The notes: generated from the sequence alone by a model not told the origin. 64,000 nucleotides of DNA from Paraburkholderia kururiensis JCM 10599 = LMG 19447 (GCF_003986935.1 NZ_RJZE01000004.1:284008-348007), one strand, 5' to 3'; counted from the stretch's first letter, positions 1-8,657 are shown. Numbers and translations: made by a program.

Positions 1-795
1 CAGGCCCTTGCAGACAATGCCGACATCGGGAATGGCAGCCGCGTCGGACCCGGCATAGGGGCTCGTGAGCGCGAAGCACGGAATTTCTTCGCCGCGTGCG
101 AGACGCGGCAAGTAGTGATTCTTCTGCTCTTCGGTGCCGTAGTGCATGAGCAGTTCGGCGGGGCCGAGCGAATTGGGCACCATCACCGAAACAGCCGCCG
201 CCGAACAGCGCGTGGCGAGCTTCATGATGACCTGCGAATGTGCGTACGCGGAGAATTCCTTACCGCCGTAGCGCTTCGGAATGATCATGCCGAGAAAGCC
301 CTGCTCCTTGATGTAGCGCCACGCTTGCGGCGAGAGGTCTTGCCAGACAGCCGTGGTGTCCCAGTCGTTCGCGAGATGGCACAGTTCCTCGCATTCGTGA
401 TCGAGGAACGCCTGCTCTTCGGCGGTGAGCGTGGCGGGGCCGTGTGCGAGCAGGGCGTCCCAATGCGGGCGTCCGGCGAAGAGTTCGGCATCCCACCACA
501 CGGTGCCGGCTTCGATGGCATCGCGCTCCGTGGGCGACATCTCCGGCAGGATGCGGCGGAACGTATCGAGCACGGGCCTTGTGAGCCATGTGCGGCGCAG
601 CGGCTTGAGCGCGAGCACCAGCGCGGGCAGCACGATCAGAACAGCGAGCAACGCGGTGCCGGGCGTGCCTGCAACGCCCGCAAGGTGTGCGGCGCCTACC
701 CACGCGACCGATGCGGCGAGCCACCACCCCGCATGGGCCTCGACGTAAAGCAGCGCGGCCGCGCCGATGACGAACGCAACGATGAACCACGACAT
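1..795 (-). CDS. fadE: Acyl-CoA dehydrogenase FadE, N-terminal part (runs off the window)
   Basis: The first 265 codons of an FadE-type acyl-CoA dehydrogenase, the flavoenzyme of the first beta-oxidation step. Transcription is leftward and the gene continues past base 1. The ATG at 795 has an AGGGAGGAA ribosome site a few bases upstream. The protein starts with two hydrophobic membrane segments (about residues 1-65), as in E. coli FadE (YafH, about 814 aa). The dehydrogenase N-domain follows, with LGMIIPKRYGG, SVMVPNSLGPAELL, CFALTSP and AGSDAA, which are typical of the family. The neighbour is a PsrA-like fatty-acid regulator, which fits beta-oxidation. The C-terminal catalytic part is not visible. 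Confidence 0.92.
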   Translation of the reverse strand, partial: MSWFIVAFVIGAAALLYVEAHAGWWLAASVAWVGAAHLAGVAGTPGTALLAVLIVLPALVLALKPLRRTWLTRPVLDTFRRILPEMSPTERDAIEAGTVWWDAELFAGRPHWDALLAHGPATLTAEEQAFLDHECEELCHLANDWDTTAVWQDLSPQAWRYIKEQGFLGMIIPKRYGGKEFSAYAHSQVIMKLATRCSAAAVSVMVPNSLGPAELLMHYGTEEQKNHYLPRLARGEEIPCFALTSPYAGSDAAAIPDVGIVCKGL

Positions 796-1140
796 GGCGT
801 TTTCCTCCCTGATTAGCCTGTCTGCGACCTGTTCACGTCGATGCCGGCGGGCGAGTGCAAGCCCGTGACTGGCGTGAAGCGGTTTTGTTGTTGTCGGTGT
901 GGGCCGGTCAGCCGGTCTTATAGCCGTCTTGTTAGCGGACCGTGTTTGTCCCTTGTGTTTGTCGATTGTGTTTCGGCGGTCATGTTGCCGGTGCGGGAGG
1001 CATGGCCACATCCGCGCCTCGCACACCGACGCCCGCTTGTCCTCCCACTCAGGTGCCTTTCCAGGTGATGCCGCGGGTGACCTCGCGGGTGCGGTGCAGG
1101 TGCAAAGCAGTCCCCTGCTAAGCGCCTGCTTTGCCCGCGA
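796..1140. other. Intergenic region upstream of fadE
   Basis: 345 bp between the fadE start and the end of the TetR-type gene. It must carry the leftward fadE promoter unless fadE is co-transcribed with the regulator. Three copies of GTGTTT(G/C) lie 13 bp apart at 942, 955 and 968 on the + strand. These resemble half-sites of a PsrA box (GTTTG), but no facing CAAAC half was found. No convincing gene. Confidence 0.4.
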
Positions 1141-2067
1141 TCACATCGCGCCGCTTGCGGCCCGATGCAGTGTCGATCCCGAGGCCACGCCGCCGCCCGG
1201 ACGCTCCGCTTCACGCGCCGCCGAACCCGGCGGCGCCGCGGACGAGGTGGTCGATGCGTCGCCGGACGGCGCAGGTGGTGTGCTGCCCTCCGCCTTCAGC
1301 GCCGGCGCCGACGTCGTGGCTGTGGCTGCGGCTGCCGTGCTGCACGCCATCGCCTCCACACCATCGCCCGCATCGCCCAGCACGGCCGCGAACATCGCGA
1401 GCTGTGCCGAGTCGGGCAGCGGGGCTTTCAGCGCGGACACCATCAGTGAGGCGAGCCGCGCAATCAGTTGCAGGTCGTTCATCGACTTGCCCTGCGAGAA
1501 CTCGGAGATGAGGCGGTCCGTATCCGCGCCCGCGAGCACGCCGGAGAGCGCGCCGATGGCGAAGTGCAGGCGCCAGCCCAGTTCCTCGCGCGGCAGGTGG
1601 GGCAGCGCACGCTGAAACGCGGCGAAGAACCGCTCTGCAACCGACGCGTAATGCGCATTCAGAAAGTCGCGAATGAACGACGACGGGTCCGTATAGGCGC
1701 GGCCCAGGAGCCGCAGAAACGCACGCCCGCCCACGAGCGGGTCGCGCGAAAGACGCAGCGCGGGAATGAACATCGCGCCCAGCACGTGCTCGCAGGTGAG
1801 CCGCTCGCCGAGCAGCGCGTCGAAGCGGTCGAGCAGTTGAAGCCGTGCTTCGTTGAGACGGTCGAGCCGGCGCGAGAGCATTGCGTGGATCAGCGCTTCC
1901 TTGCTGCCGAAGTGATAGTTGACCGCGGCCAGATTGACCTCGGCGCGCGACGTGATCTGCCGCAGCGACATCGCTTCGTAGCCGAACTCGACGAACAGGG
2001 TCTCGGCGGCATCGAGGATGCGGGTTTTCGTGTCGCCGGTGGCCCGGCTCGTGTTGCGGACTGCCAT
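1141..2067 (-). CDS. TetR-family regulator, PsrA-like, with a disordered C-terminal tail
   Basis: 308 aa. The N-terminal TetR helix-turn-helix is clear (about residues 10-60: ILDAAETLFVEFGYEAMSLR, then VNYHFGSKEALI). The ligand domain resembles that of PsrA, the long-chain fatty-acid sensor that represses beta-oxidation genes in Pseudomonas. Residues after about 238 form an Ala/Ser/Thr/Pro-rich tail unusual for the family. The ATG at 2067 is preferred over an upstream one at 2097 because GGAGG lies 7 bases before it. fadE is next in the same direction, 345 bp downstream. The likely role is acyl-CoA-responsive control of fadE. A near-perfect PsrA-type box lies 60-70 bp upstream, which suggests autoregulation. 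TetR family is certain, PsrA function is inferred. Confidence 0.85.
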   Translation of the reverse strand: MAVRNTSRATGDTKTRILDAAETLFVEFGYEAMSLRQITSRAEVNLAAVNYHFGSKEALIHAMLSRRLDRLNEARLQLLDRFDALLGERLTCEHVLGAMFIPALRLSRDPLVGGRAFLRLLGRAYTDPSSFIRDFLNAHYASVAERFFAAFQRALPHLPREELGWRLHFAIGALSGVLAGADTDRLISEFSQGKSMNDLQLIARLASLMVSALKAPLPDSAQLAMFAAVLGDAGDGVEAMACSTAAAATATTSAPALKAEGSTPPAPSGDASTTSSAAPPGSAAREAERPGGGVASGSTLHRAASGAM

Positions 2068-2124
2068 GTTGCGCCTCCATTGCCGGTGGCCCGGCACGCA
2101 AACAAGCGATTCAAATTTTTAATT

Positions 2125-2138
2125 GAAACAGGCGTTTT
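2125..2138. promoter_or_regulatory. Candidate PsrA-type operator
   Basis: GAAAC-AGGC-GTTTT. The published PsrA box is (G/C)AAAC, 2-4 bases, GTTT(G/C); only the last base differs. It sits 58-71 bp upstream of the PsrA-like regulator's start codon and overlaps an AT-rich inverted repeat, a good place for autorepression. The match is seen in the sequence, binding is inferred. Confidence 0.55.
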
Positions 2139-2307
2139 ACCGAGAATACGAGACAGCGTGGTCGAGCGTGAAGAGGTGAGCGTGGACGGACTCCTCTAAA
2201 AAGGCGGCCCTATGACGTGCCGCAATGCAGGTGCACTGCACAATGTGCTACGCGAAACGCGCTCCGATACTCGACGAGCGCGCCGCGGCACAACCGAAAA
2301 ATCGACG

Positions 2308-2351
2308 AAAAACAAACGAAAAAAGCCGTCCCGATTCGTCATCGGGACGGC
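2308..2351 (-). terminator. Rho-independent terminator of the MFS gene
   Basis: A perfect 11-bp stem (GCCGTCCCGAT at 2325-2335 and its complement at 2341-2351) with a 5-base loop. In the leftward direction it is followed by a T-rich run (A-rich bases 2308-2324 on the + strand). It lies about 110 bp past the stop codon of the MFS gene. Confidence 0.85.
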
Positions 2352-2462
2352 CTCGTAAGAACTGCTGTGGCCGGCGGACCAGTGGTCCGCCTGATTGAAT
2401 GCTTGTGGTGTTGCTGCGTTGAAACGGGCGTACGCCGCGTTGTTGTCCGAACGATGGACCCG

Positions 2463-3683
2463 CTAGTCGATCGACAGCACCTGTTTCGCGGATTGTGTCA
2501 TATCTATGCCGCGCCGTTCACGGCTGAAAAGAATCAGCGCGGCGATAACCACGGCCACGGTGCCGGCGACGGCCGCGAGCGCAAACGAGTAGTCGTTGCC
2601 CCGGCTCACGGCAATGGATGCCTGCATCGTGGCATTGACCGAAGCCAGCAGGTTGCCCAGCTGATAGACGAGCCCTGGGAACGTCGCGCGAATTTCGTCG
2701 GGCGAAATTTCGTTCAGATGCACGGGAATCACGCCCCATGCGCCTTGCACGGAGATCTGCATCAGGAAGGCGCCAGCCGCGAGCGCGACTGCACCGCTCG
2801 AAAACGCCCACAGCGGCAGCACGGGCAGTGCGATCAGGGCCGCGATGAAGATAGCCCAGCGACGGCCGATCTTTTCGGAGAGCGAGCCGAAGAACAGGCC
2901 GCCCACAATCGCCCCGACGTTCAGCACGATCGCGATGAGCGAAACCGTATGCGCGTCGAAGTGATGCTGTTCACGCAGGAAGGTCGGGTACAGGTCCTGG
3001 CTGCCGTGCGAGAAGAAGTTGAAGCAGGTCATCAGCACGATGGCGTAGAGCGAGAGGCCCCAGTTGCGCTTGAGCGTCTCGACGAGACCGGGCCGATGCT
3101 TCTTTTCCATGGCCTTCCACGCCGGCGATTCGGGCACGCTTGCACGAATGTAGAGCACGAGCAGCGCGGGCGCCACGCCCACGAAGAACATGCCGCGCCA
3201 GCCGATGTACTGATAGAGCACGCCGAACACCACACTCGCCAGCAGATAGCCGCTCGGGTAGCCCGCTTGCAGGAGACCCGAGACGAAGCCGCGCGCGTGC
3301 GCGGGCACGGTCTCCATGGTGAGTGCCGAGCCCACGCCCCATTCGCCGCCCATCGCGATGCCGAAGAGCGAGCGCATGACGAGCAGCGTGGTGAGATTGG
3401 GCGAGAAGCCCGAGAGCAGTTCGAGCAGCGAGTAGCACGCGATGTTGACCATCAGCGTGGGACGACGTCCGAATTTGTCCGCAAGCCGCCCGAAGATCAG
3501 GGCGCCGATCGGCCGCATGGCAAGCGTAAGGGTGATGGCAAAGGCAACGGCGGGAATTTTCGTATTGAATTCCGCAGCGATATCTTTCAATACGAAAACC
3601 ATGAGAAAGAAATCGAATGCGTCGAGCGTCCAGCCCAGATAGGCGGCGATCGTTACGTTTCTCTGTTCTCGCGTCCAGCTCAT
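2463..3683 (-). CDS. MFS transporter, sialate:H+ symporter (SHS) type, probable carboxylate permease
   Basis: 406 aa with 12 predicted membrane helices. It carries the MFS loop 2-3 signature (GRLADKFGRRP, about residues 64-74), a second copy after helix 8 (SLSEKIGRR), and FDFFLMVFVL in helix 1. The overall form matches the SHS group, which includes lactate/pyruvate permeases and the sialic acid carrier NanT. The start at 3683 has an AGGAG site. It stands alone, with its own terminator and a long upstream region. The substrate is probably a small organic acid. No neighbouring enzyme fixes it, so the name stays general. Confidence 0.85.
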   Translation of the reverse strand: MSWTREQRNVTIAAYLGWTLDAFDFFLMVFVLKDIAAEFNTKIPAVAFAITLTLAMRPIGALIFGRLADKFGRRPTLMVNIACYSLLELLSGFSPNLTTLLVMRSLFGIAMGGEWGVGSALTMETVPAHARGFVSGLLQAGYPSGYLLASVVFGVLYQYIGWRGMFFVGVAPALLVLYIRASVPESPAWKAMEKKHRPGLVETLKRNWGLSLYAIVLMTCFNFFSHGSQDLYPTFLREQHHFDAHTVSLIAIVLNVGAIVGGLFFGSLSEKIGRRWAIFIAALIALPVLPLWAFSSGAVALAAGAFLMQISVQGAWGVIPVHLNEISPDEIRATFPGLVYQLGNLLASVNATMQASIAVSRGNDYSFALAAVAGTVAVVIAALILFSRERRGIDMTQSAKQVLSID

Positions 3684-4163
3684 TTGATTTTTCTCCTGTG
3701 TCTGCGGTGCTCCGCGCAGTTGGGCGAAAGCAGCGAGGCGCCCGGCACGCCCCGTGGTGCGGGCTTGCGGCGAGTGTACGCCGACGTTTAAACGTCTGCA
3801 TGAAACTCGCTGCCAAATCGGTACTAATCCCTGGTTAATTCGAGCCGGAATGAAAGCTTGATGTATTTAATGTATTGATAATGTAAATATTGGGGACTCG
3901 TATCAGGCATTTCCCGTGCATATTGCAATGCAATAGATTCGGCAAAAAATTGCGGCGGCCGCTGCGAATGAACGCGCGTATGAACGTGCATATGAACGCC
4001 CCACGAACGCTTGCATGAACCCGGAAGCCGTGCCATCCGTGCGCGTGGCGCTTCCTTGCGCCGATTAAGCGCGCTTTAAGCCTCGCCCCCTACCTTCAAG
4101 CGCGACGCGTGGGATGTTTGCGTCCTATGCGCCTCCATCGACGTGACCAGCAAGGAGGTCGAT
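3684..4163. other. Divergent intergenic region, partly AT-rich
   Basis: 480 bp between two divergent genes, so it must hold both promoters. Bases about 3830-3960 are far more AT-rich than the surroundings. A perfect 14-bp palindrome lies at 3783-3796. A 70-codon leftward reading frame (3824-4036) has no ribosome site or family signature and is not called. Confidence 0.45.
3783..3796. promoter_or_regulatory. 14-bp perfect palindrome, candidate operator
   Basis: GACGTTTAAACGTC, about 100 bp upstream of the MFS start codon. Its location fits a repressor or activator site for the MFS gene. No regulator gene is adjacent, so the binding protein is unknown. Confidence 0.35.
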
Positions 4164-4595
4164 ATGAACAAGCGTGCCATTCTGTGGTTGCCCGCGGGCG
4201 TGCTCGCGGCGGTGTGCGGTTTGCAGTTCGCGTATGGCGCCGAACCGGGCTTGCCGCCCATGCAGCGCGCGGGCGCGATCAGCTATCTGTCGGGTGGTGT
4301 CGGGAGCGACCAGTCCAGCGCGATCAAGAGCGTCATGCACCGTTATCCGCTCGTGCTCGAGTTCGTCGGCAAGACCGGCGCCGACAACGAATATCTGGCG
4401 GACGTGCCGGTGCATATCGCGGACGCGCACGGCAACAGCTTGCTGACCACGAAGGCCAACGGGCCTTTCATGTTGCTCTCGCTACCGCACGGGCGCTACG
4501 TGGTCAGCGCGAACTACAACGGCAAGACTGAGCGGCGCGAGGTCGATATCGAAGCCGCCACGCGCGCACATGAAATGTTCGTGTGGCAGATGTAG
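4164..4595 (+). CDS. Small exported protein with carboxypeptidase-regulatory-like fold
   Basis: 143 aa. An N-terminal signal peptide (about residues 1-24, ending in QFAYGA) is followed by a beta-rich domain with VPVHIADAHGN, GPFMLLSLPHGRY and VVSANYNGKTERREV. This is the usual pattern of a carboxypeptidase-regulatory-like (transthyretin-like) sandwich. The start at 4164 is fixed by AAGGAGG five bases upstream. The frame opens 21 bases earlier but without a ribosome site. It is expected in the periplasm, perhaps as a binding or scaffold module. No enzyme residues or specific partner can be seen. Confidence 0.75.
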   Translation: MNKRAILWLPAGVLAAVCGLQFAYGAEPGLPPMQRAGAISYLSGGVGSDQSSAIKSVMHRYPLVLEFVGKTGADNEYLADVPVHIADAHGNSLLTTKANGPFMLLSLPHGRYVVSANYNGKTERREVDIEAATRAHEMFVWQM

Positions 4596-4674
4596 CGGGT
4601 GGCGCGCCGCGTGCAGGCGAAGCGGCGTGCCGCCCTGCGAGCGTGCCGATGCGCGGATTGCCCGGGACGTATCG

Positions 4675-4724
4675 CGCAAAAAGCCGCGCGCCCGGCTGCT
4701 TCGCATGAGCAGGCGGGCGCGCGG
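4675..4724 (-). terminator. Terminator of the small secreted-protein gene
   Basis: A 17-bp GC-rich inverted repeat (4684-4700 against 4708-4724, one mismatch) with a 7-base loop. It is followed leftward by a T run (AAAAA on the + strand at about 4678-4682). It lies 27 bp past the stop of the leftward gene at 4751 and may also slow rightward transcription of the converging gene. Confidence 0.7.
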
Positions 4725-4750
4725 ATGAAACGGCGGAAAGGGTGGCGCGA

Positions 4751-5083
4751 TCAGTAGCGCGGAGGCGGACGGTGGTCGTCGCGATGATCGTCGTGCATGC
4801 GGTGCGGCGGACCCGGATCACGCGGATGGTGACGCATCCACTCGTCGTGCGCCCAGTAGCGGCGGCCGTCCCAGTAACGGTCGCCATGCCAGCCTATCGA
4901 GACGTGCAGGTCGACCGGCATCAGATGGGCCGCGGGAGCCTCGGCCGCCATGTAGCCCGGGGCATAGCCGGGTGCATAGCCAGGTACATAGCCAGGTGCG
5001 TGCTGAGCCATGGCCGCGCCTGCGGCAAACAGCGTGCAGCCGCTGGCGAGTGCGGCGACGAAAGGCTTGAGTTTTGATCGCAT
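4751..5083 (-). CDS. Small secreted protein with PGY repeats, unknown function
   Basis: 110 aa. A signal peptide (residues 1-26, ending AAMAQ) is followed by four PGY motifs (PGYVPGYAPGYAPGY), then VSIGWHGDRYWDGRRYW, and a His/Asp/Arg/Pro-rich tail. Small exported proteins with YWDGRRYW-type motifs are common and uncharacterised in Burkholderiaceae. The start at 5083 has a weak GGAG-like site in the preceding 15 bases. The His-rich tail could bind metal, but that is only a guess. It has its own terminator downstream. Confidence 0.65.
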   Translation of the reverse strand: MRSKLKPFVAALASGCTLFAAGAAMAQHAPGYVPGYAPGYAPGYMAAEAPAAHLMPVDLHVSIGWHGDRYWDGRRYWAHDEWMRHHPRDPGPPHRMHDDHRDDHRPPPRY

Positions 5084-5471
5084 GAGCGTGTTCTCCGTTG
5101 AAATGGCGGCATGGCGATTGAGCCGCCCTTGCCGCGTCGCGTGGTTTTACTGGTTGCAGTGCGTCCCATGGTACGGATGCGTGCTTGCGCAAACGTAATG
5201 GGTTGTAAATGAGTGTTCCGCAATATTCGGGGCGTGGGATGCCGCCGCTGCGTGAGCGATCACGGGCTCGCTGCAGCGTGCGGCGAAACACGCGTGCTTC
5301 GCCGCGGGGCAAGCGGTTTCGAGCGCGCAGCGTTCACGACGGCTGGACAATCTGCCGTTACAACGCTCACAGCGCGGAAATCGTGAGTGCTTCGTGCGTG
5401 CGGGCCGTCCGTCGTGCCACGGCCCAACTTCGATGCAGACGTCTGCGATTGGAGAGCGCGCCGGCACCGCG
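5084..5471. other. Intergenic region downstream of the OpgC-family gene
   Basis: 388 bp holding the promoter of the small secreted-protein gene. Several overlapping frames are open, as expected for GC-rich DNA, but none has a ribosome site or recognisable protein features. No clear terminator for the gene to the right. Confidence 0.4.
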
Positions 5472-6578
5472 CTATACGGTTTGCCGCGTCGCGATTGCGC
5501 GGCGCATGGCGCGCTCGGGCTGACCATTGTTGCCGTAGCGTCCGACGAGACACAGCGTGCCGATCACGAACGCGTCGCACACAAGGCCCGCGAGCCAGGG
5601 AAAGGGTTGCGCGATGGCCGCGTGCGTGGCCGTGTCCACTGCCACGGAAAGCACGCTGCCCAACACGAAGCACACGAGCCCGCGGCGGCCTACCGAGACG
5701 ATCCACGGCGCCCGGACGGCGAGCTGCCTGACCCAGCCCGCGTGCGTCGCGCGCGCGGCGAGCCATGCGATGGCCACGAAGTTGCCCACGCGCACGAAGG
5801 CGAGGTTCTGCTTGAGTTCGCCCGCAAGCGGATGCGCTTCGTGCAGGTGGGCCGCTGCAAGAGCGAGCACGAGCGCAAGCGCCGCCACACTGCAGAGCGC
5901 CGCAAGCGGCGAGGCATGGATGCGCGTGTCGATGGGCTGTGCGCGCGCGAGCATGCCGAGCACGAACATCAACTGCCACGCAAACGGATTGAACGACCAG
6001 GTATCCGACGCGGTGGCCGGCAACAGCGTGAGCGCCTCCGGCGCCAGCCACCATAACGCGATGCTGCTGGCCAGCAGCATCGCGGGGCGGCGTGCCGCGG
6101 CCGGCACGGCGAGCGGTACAGCGAGGGCGAACAGCACGTACATCGGCAGCACCGCGGAGAGATACGGCTGACGCCGGAACGATGCGACCTCCAGCAAGAG
6201 GCCTGCGGGCCGCGCGAGGAAGTCTGTCCAGTCTGTGTAGCGCACGAGCGGCGAGTCGAGGTGCAGGCCGAGCAGCAAGGCGCCGCTCGCGAGCATCAGC
6301 GCCGCCGTGAGCAGATACGCGCCGTAGATCTGGCCGCTGCGTTTCACGAACCGCTTGCGGGCGGCCGATTCGCCGCGCCGCATGCAGACCGCGGCCCATG
6401 CCGCCGCCGATGCGTAGCCGCCGAGAAAGACGAACACCTCCGACGAGTCGCAGTACGCGAAGTTGTGCAGCGTGAACTTCGCAAGGACGCTGCCGGAGTT
6501 GTGGTCCACGGCAATGACGAGGAGGACGAGACCCCGGAAGAAGTCCACTTCGAGCGACCGCCGTACGTCCGTCTGCAT
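5472..6578 (-). CDS. OpgC-family membrane protein
   Basis: 368 aa, about 10 membrane helices. The N-terminus (RRSLEVDFFRGLVLLVIAVD, then HN, and SSEVFVFLGGYASA) is diagnostic of the OpgC family, inner-membrane acyltransferase-like proteins. In E. coli OpgC adds succinyl groups to osmoregulated periplasmic glucans. The ATG at 6578 is chosen because the family starts just before the conserved D-x-x-RG motif. In-frame upstream starts to 6671 would add an Arg/Ala-rich stretch foreign to the family. The ribosome site is weak. No opgGH glucan genes are nearby, so the acceptor is not known. It could act on another surface glycan. Confidence 0.8.
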   Translation of the reverse strand: MQTDVRRSLEVDFFRGLVLLVIAVDHNSGSVLAKFTLHNFAYCDSSEVFVFLGGYASAAAWAAVCMRRGESAARKRFVKRSGQIYGAYLLTAALMLASGALLLGLHLDSPLVRYTDWTDFLARPAGLLLEVASFRRQPYLSAVLPMYVLFALAVPLAVPAAARRPAMLLASSIALWWLAPEALTLLPATASDTWSFNPFAWQLMFVLGMLARAQPIDTRIHASPLAALCSVAALALVLALAAAHLHEAHPLAGELKQNLAFVRVGNFVAIAWLAARATHAGWVRQLAVRAPWIVSVGRRGLVCFVLGSVLSVAVDTATHAAIAQPFPWLAGLVCDAFVIGTLCLVGRYGNNGQPERAMRRAIATRQTV

Positions 6579-6909
6579 CGTCTGTTGCTCGCAAGGAAGC
6601 CGGCCTCGGCATGCGTGGGCACGCGTCCACGCCATGACGGCGCCACGCGCCGCGGGAGGCGCGGCGCGCATGCGTGCCCGGCGTCAGCCGGCGTTTCAGA
6701 GTGAGCGTTCAGGATACGGGGGCGAAGATGGCGCCAGGCTGACAGCGTCCCGGCAGGGCTGACACGTCTGACACGTCGCGGTGGCGAATGACGGCATTGC
6801 GGACGGCGCCACGCTCGCGAAGGGACGGACGATAACGAAGGGAACGGGACAGAGCAGGCCGACTTAGTACGCAGCCGAGGAAGAGATGAACCAAAGAAAA
6901 ACGTGGGCC
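6579..6909. other. Intergenic region upstream of the OpgC-family gene
   Basis: About 330 bp between the OpgC-family start and the terminator of the leftward tRNA-Leu. It should contain the OpgC-family promoter. No gene, strong promoter box or repeat was found. Confidence 0.4.
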
Positions 6910-6915
6910 AAAGAA

Positions 6916-6939
6916 AAAGGCCAGCATGCGCTGGCCTTT
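6916..6939 (-). terminator. Terminator of tRNA-Leu copy 1
   Basis: A perfect 10-bp stem (AAAGGCCAGC and GCTGGCCTTT) with loop ATGC. It is followed leftward by a T-rich run, 5 bp past the CCA end of the tRNA. Confidence 0.9.
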
Positions 6940-6944
6940 GAATC

Positions 6945-7029
<85 letters not shown>

Positions 7030-7093
7030 AGGTGCTCTGCTTTCGCTTGATTCCGTCGCTGGTTCAGCGAGGTGCCGCGAAGCAAAGACCGGC

Positions 7094-7121
7094 ATTATAG
7101 CCGAGCGTTTCAGCTTGTCAA
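7094..7121 (-). promoter_or_regulatory. Sigma-70 promoter of tRNA-Leu copy 1
   Basis: Leftward TTGACA (7116-7121) and TATAAT (7094-7099), both perfect, 16 bp apart. The -10 box is inside the repeat. The -35 box is outside it but is also perfect in the second copy. It lies just past the stop codon of the SDR gene. Confidence 0.9.
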
Positions 7122-7129
7122 TCGCGACG

Positions 7130-7828
7130 CTAGTTCAACGAACTCCCGCCGCAGACCATGATCTGCTGTCCCGTGACAGCGCCCGCGTCTTCGCCCAACA
7201 GCCAGGCGACGAGCGACGCCACTTCTTCCACCTTCACGTACCGGCCAATGGGCGGCAGCACCGGCGCGCTGGAGGTGCGTTGCGGATCGTTCAGCATCGG
7301 CGTTTCCGTTGCGGCGGGCGACACCACGTTGACCGTAATGCCGCGTGGTGCCAGTTCGATCGCCCATGAGCGCGCCATGCCCACCATCGCGGCTTTGGCC
7401 GCTGCGTACTGGCTGCGGCCCGCCGCGCCGCCCGACACGCGGCTGCCGATCAGCACGATGCGCCCGCCGTCGCGCATCGAAGGGGCGAGTGCATCGGCAA
7501 GCGCCGCTGCCGCGCCGACATGCAGGCGCCACATCGCCTCGCCACCGGGCAGATCGAGGCCGCCGAGTCTCGCCGTCTTCATGAAGCCCGCAGCGTGAAC
7601 CAGGCCGTCCACCGCGCCTAGCTCGCGGGCCAGCGGCGCAATGGCGTCGATGTCGCCGAGGTCCACGGGCACGTATTGGAAACGCCGAAAGCGCGGGAAG
7701 TGCGCCTCGCCGAAATCGGGCCGGCCGCGGCTCATGCCGATCACCTCGCAGCCGTCTTTTAGCAGCCGCGCCGCAACCGCGTGGCCGATGCCCGAACTCG
7801 CGCCAGTCACTACGATGCGTCTTGTCAT
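7130..7828 (-). CDS. Short-chain dehydrogenase/reductase (SDR)
   Basis: 232 aa, a classical SDR. The cofactor motif TGASSGIG is at residues 8-15, and the catalytic Ser129, Tyr141 and Lys145 are in place (YAAAK). VVSPAATETPM and a C-terminal VTGQQIMVCGG complete the pattern. GMSRGR after beta-2, with Arg/Ser, suggests NADP. The ATG at 7828 is chosen because AGGA precedes it. The frame extends 13 codons further without a better site. It is the last gene of the leftward catabolic operon, 46 bp after the DeoR gene. It presumably oxidises a sugar-derived hydroxyl group, but the substrate is unknown. Confidence 0.85.
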   Translation of the reverse strand: MTRRIVVTGASSGIGHAVAARLLKDGCEVIGMSRGRPDFGEAHFPRFRRFQYVPVDLGDIDAIAPLARELGAVDGLVHAAGFMKTARLGGLDLPGGEAMWRLHVGAAAALADALAPSMRDGGRIVLIGSRVSGGAAGRSQYAAAKAAMVGMARSWAIELAPRGITVNVVSPAATETPMLNDPQRTSSAPVLPPIGRYVKVEEVASLVAWLLGEDAGAVTGQQIMVCGGSSLN

Positions 7829-7874
7829 GTGTTGTCCTGCATGCGGGCTCGATTCATTTCGATTCATTCGTGCT

Positions 7875-8657
7875 TCAGTGCCCGCCCGCGCGAGGCGCGC
7901 TCACCGATTCGATCGTGATGCCCGCTACGTTCTCGAACGCGTGCAGGCCGGCGTGCGGCGCCGTGGCATCCGTAATGAGCGTCCACGGTTTTTCGATGGG
8001 CGCCCAGTGTTGCTGGCTGTCGCGATTGAGCTTGTCCGAGGTCGCGAGCACGAAGATGCTGGCCGCCTGACGCATGAGGCATTCCTTCAGATACGCCTGA
8101 TCCGCGGTGGCTTCGCACAGGCCGCGCCCGGGCACGACGCCGTCCGCCCCCAGGAAGGCTTTGTCGACGGTGATGCGCGTCAATGCGAGCTGCGCGATGG
8201 CGCCAAGCGTGCACATGCTGGACTCGCGCACTTCGCCGCCTATCAGCGTCAGGTGGACCTTGCTTGCCGCGAGTATCTGCACGACGAGCAGGTTGTTGGT
8301 GACCACCTGGATGTTCTCGCGGCCGGCGAGTGCGCGCGCAAGCGCCGCTGTCGTCGTGCCGCTGTCGAGAAAGACGGTGTCGCCCTCGGCCACATGGGCG
8401 GCGGCGGCTTGGCCGATGGCGTCCTTCTCCGCCCGGAAGGTTTGCCGCCGCTGTTCGAGGGACTCTTCGCGCGCATGCATGCTGACCGACGCCGCGCCGC
8501 CGTAAGTGCGCAGAATGAGCCTTTCGTCGGCCAGCGCCCGCAGGTCGCGGCGCACAGTGGCTTCAGACATGCCGAAGTGTTCGCACAGTTCGGCCACTTC
8601 CGTCATGCCTGACAGGACAGCCTTGAGCATCGCCTCGCGGCGGCGGGCAACTTTCAT
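7875..8657 (-). CDS. DeoR-family transcriptional regulator
   Basis: 260 aa. The N-terminal winged helix-turn-helix (VAELCEHFGMSEATVRRDL, then ILRTYGGA) and the C-terminal phosphosugar-sensing domain (VFLDSGTTTAALARAL, VVTNNLLV, LIGGEVR, FLGADGV) define the DeoR/GlpR family. These are mostly repressors released by a phosphorylated sugar intermediate. The ATG at 8657 puts the start where family members begin. An ATG at 8744 would add 29 Arg-rich residues. As part of the catabolic operon it probably senses an intermediate such as a four-carbon phosphate ester. The likely targets are the repeated sites upstream of the porin gene at the operon's head. Confidence 0.85.
   Translation of the reverse strand: MKVARRREAMLKAVLSGMTEVAELCEHFGMSEATVRRDLRALADERLILRTYGGAASVSMHAREESLEQRRQTFRAEKDAIGQAAAAHVAEGDTVFLDSGTTTAALARALAGRENIQVVTNNLLVVQILAASKVHLTLIGGEVRESSMCTLGAIAQLALTRITVDKAFLGADGVVPGRGLCEATADQAYLKECLMRQAASIFVLATSDKLNRDSQQHWAPIEKPWTLITDATAPHAGLHAFENVAGITIESVSAPRAGGH

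Larger units (their letters stand above)
2068..2462. other. Intergenic region: regulator promoter and MFS terminator
   Basis: 395 bp. The left part is the leftward promoter region of the TetR-type gene, with a PsrA-like box and an AT-rich inverted repeat (TTCAA at 2110-2114, TTGAA at 2123-2127). The right part holds the terminator of the MFS gene. No gene seen. Confidence 0.5.

Noticed and set aside
3824..4036. 70-codon leftward frame in the AT-rich region
   Set aside because: No ribosome site, no signal peptide or motif, and it lies in a divergent promoter region.
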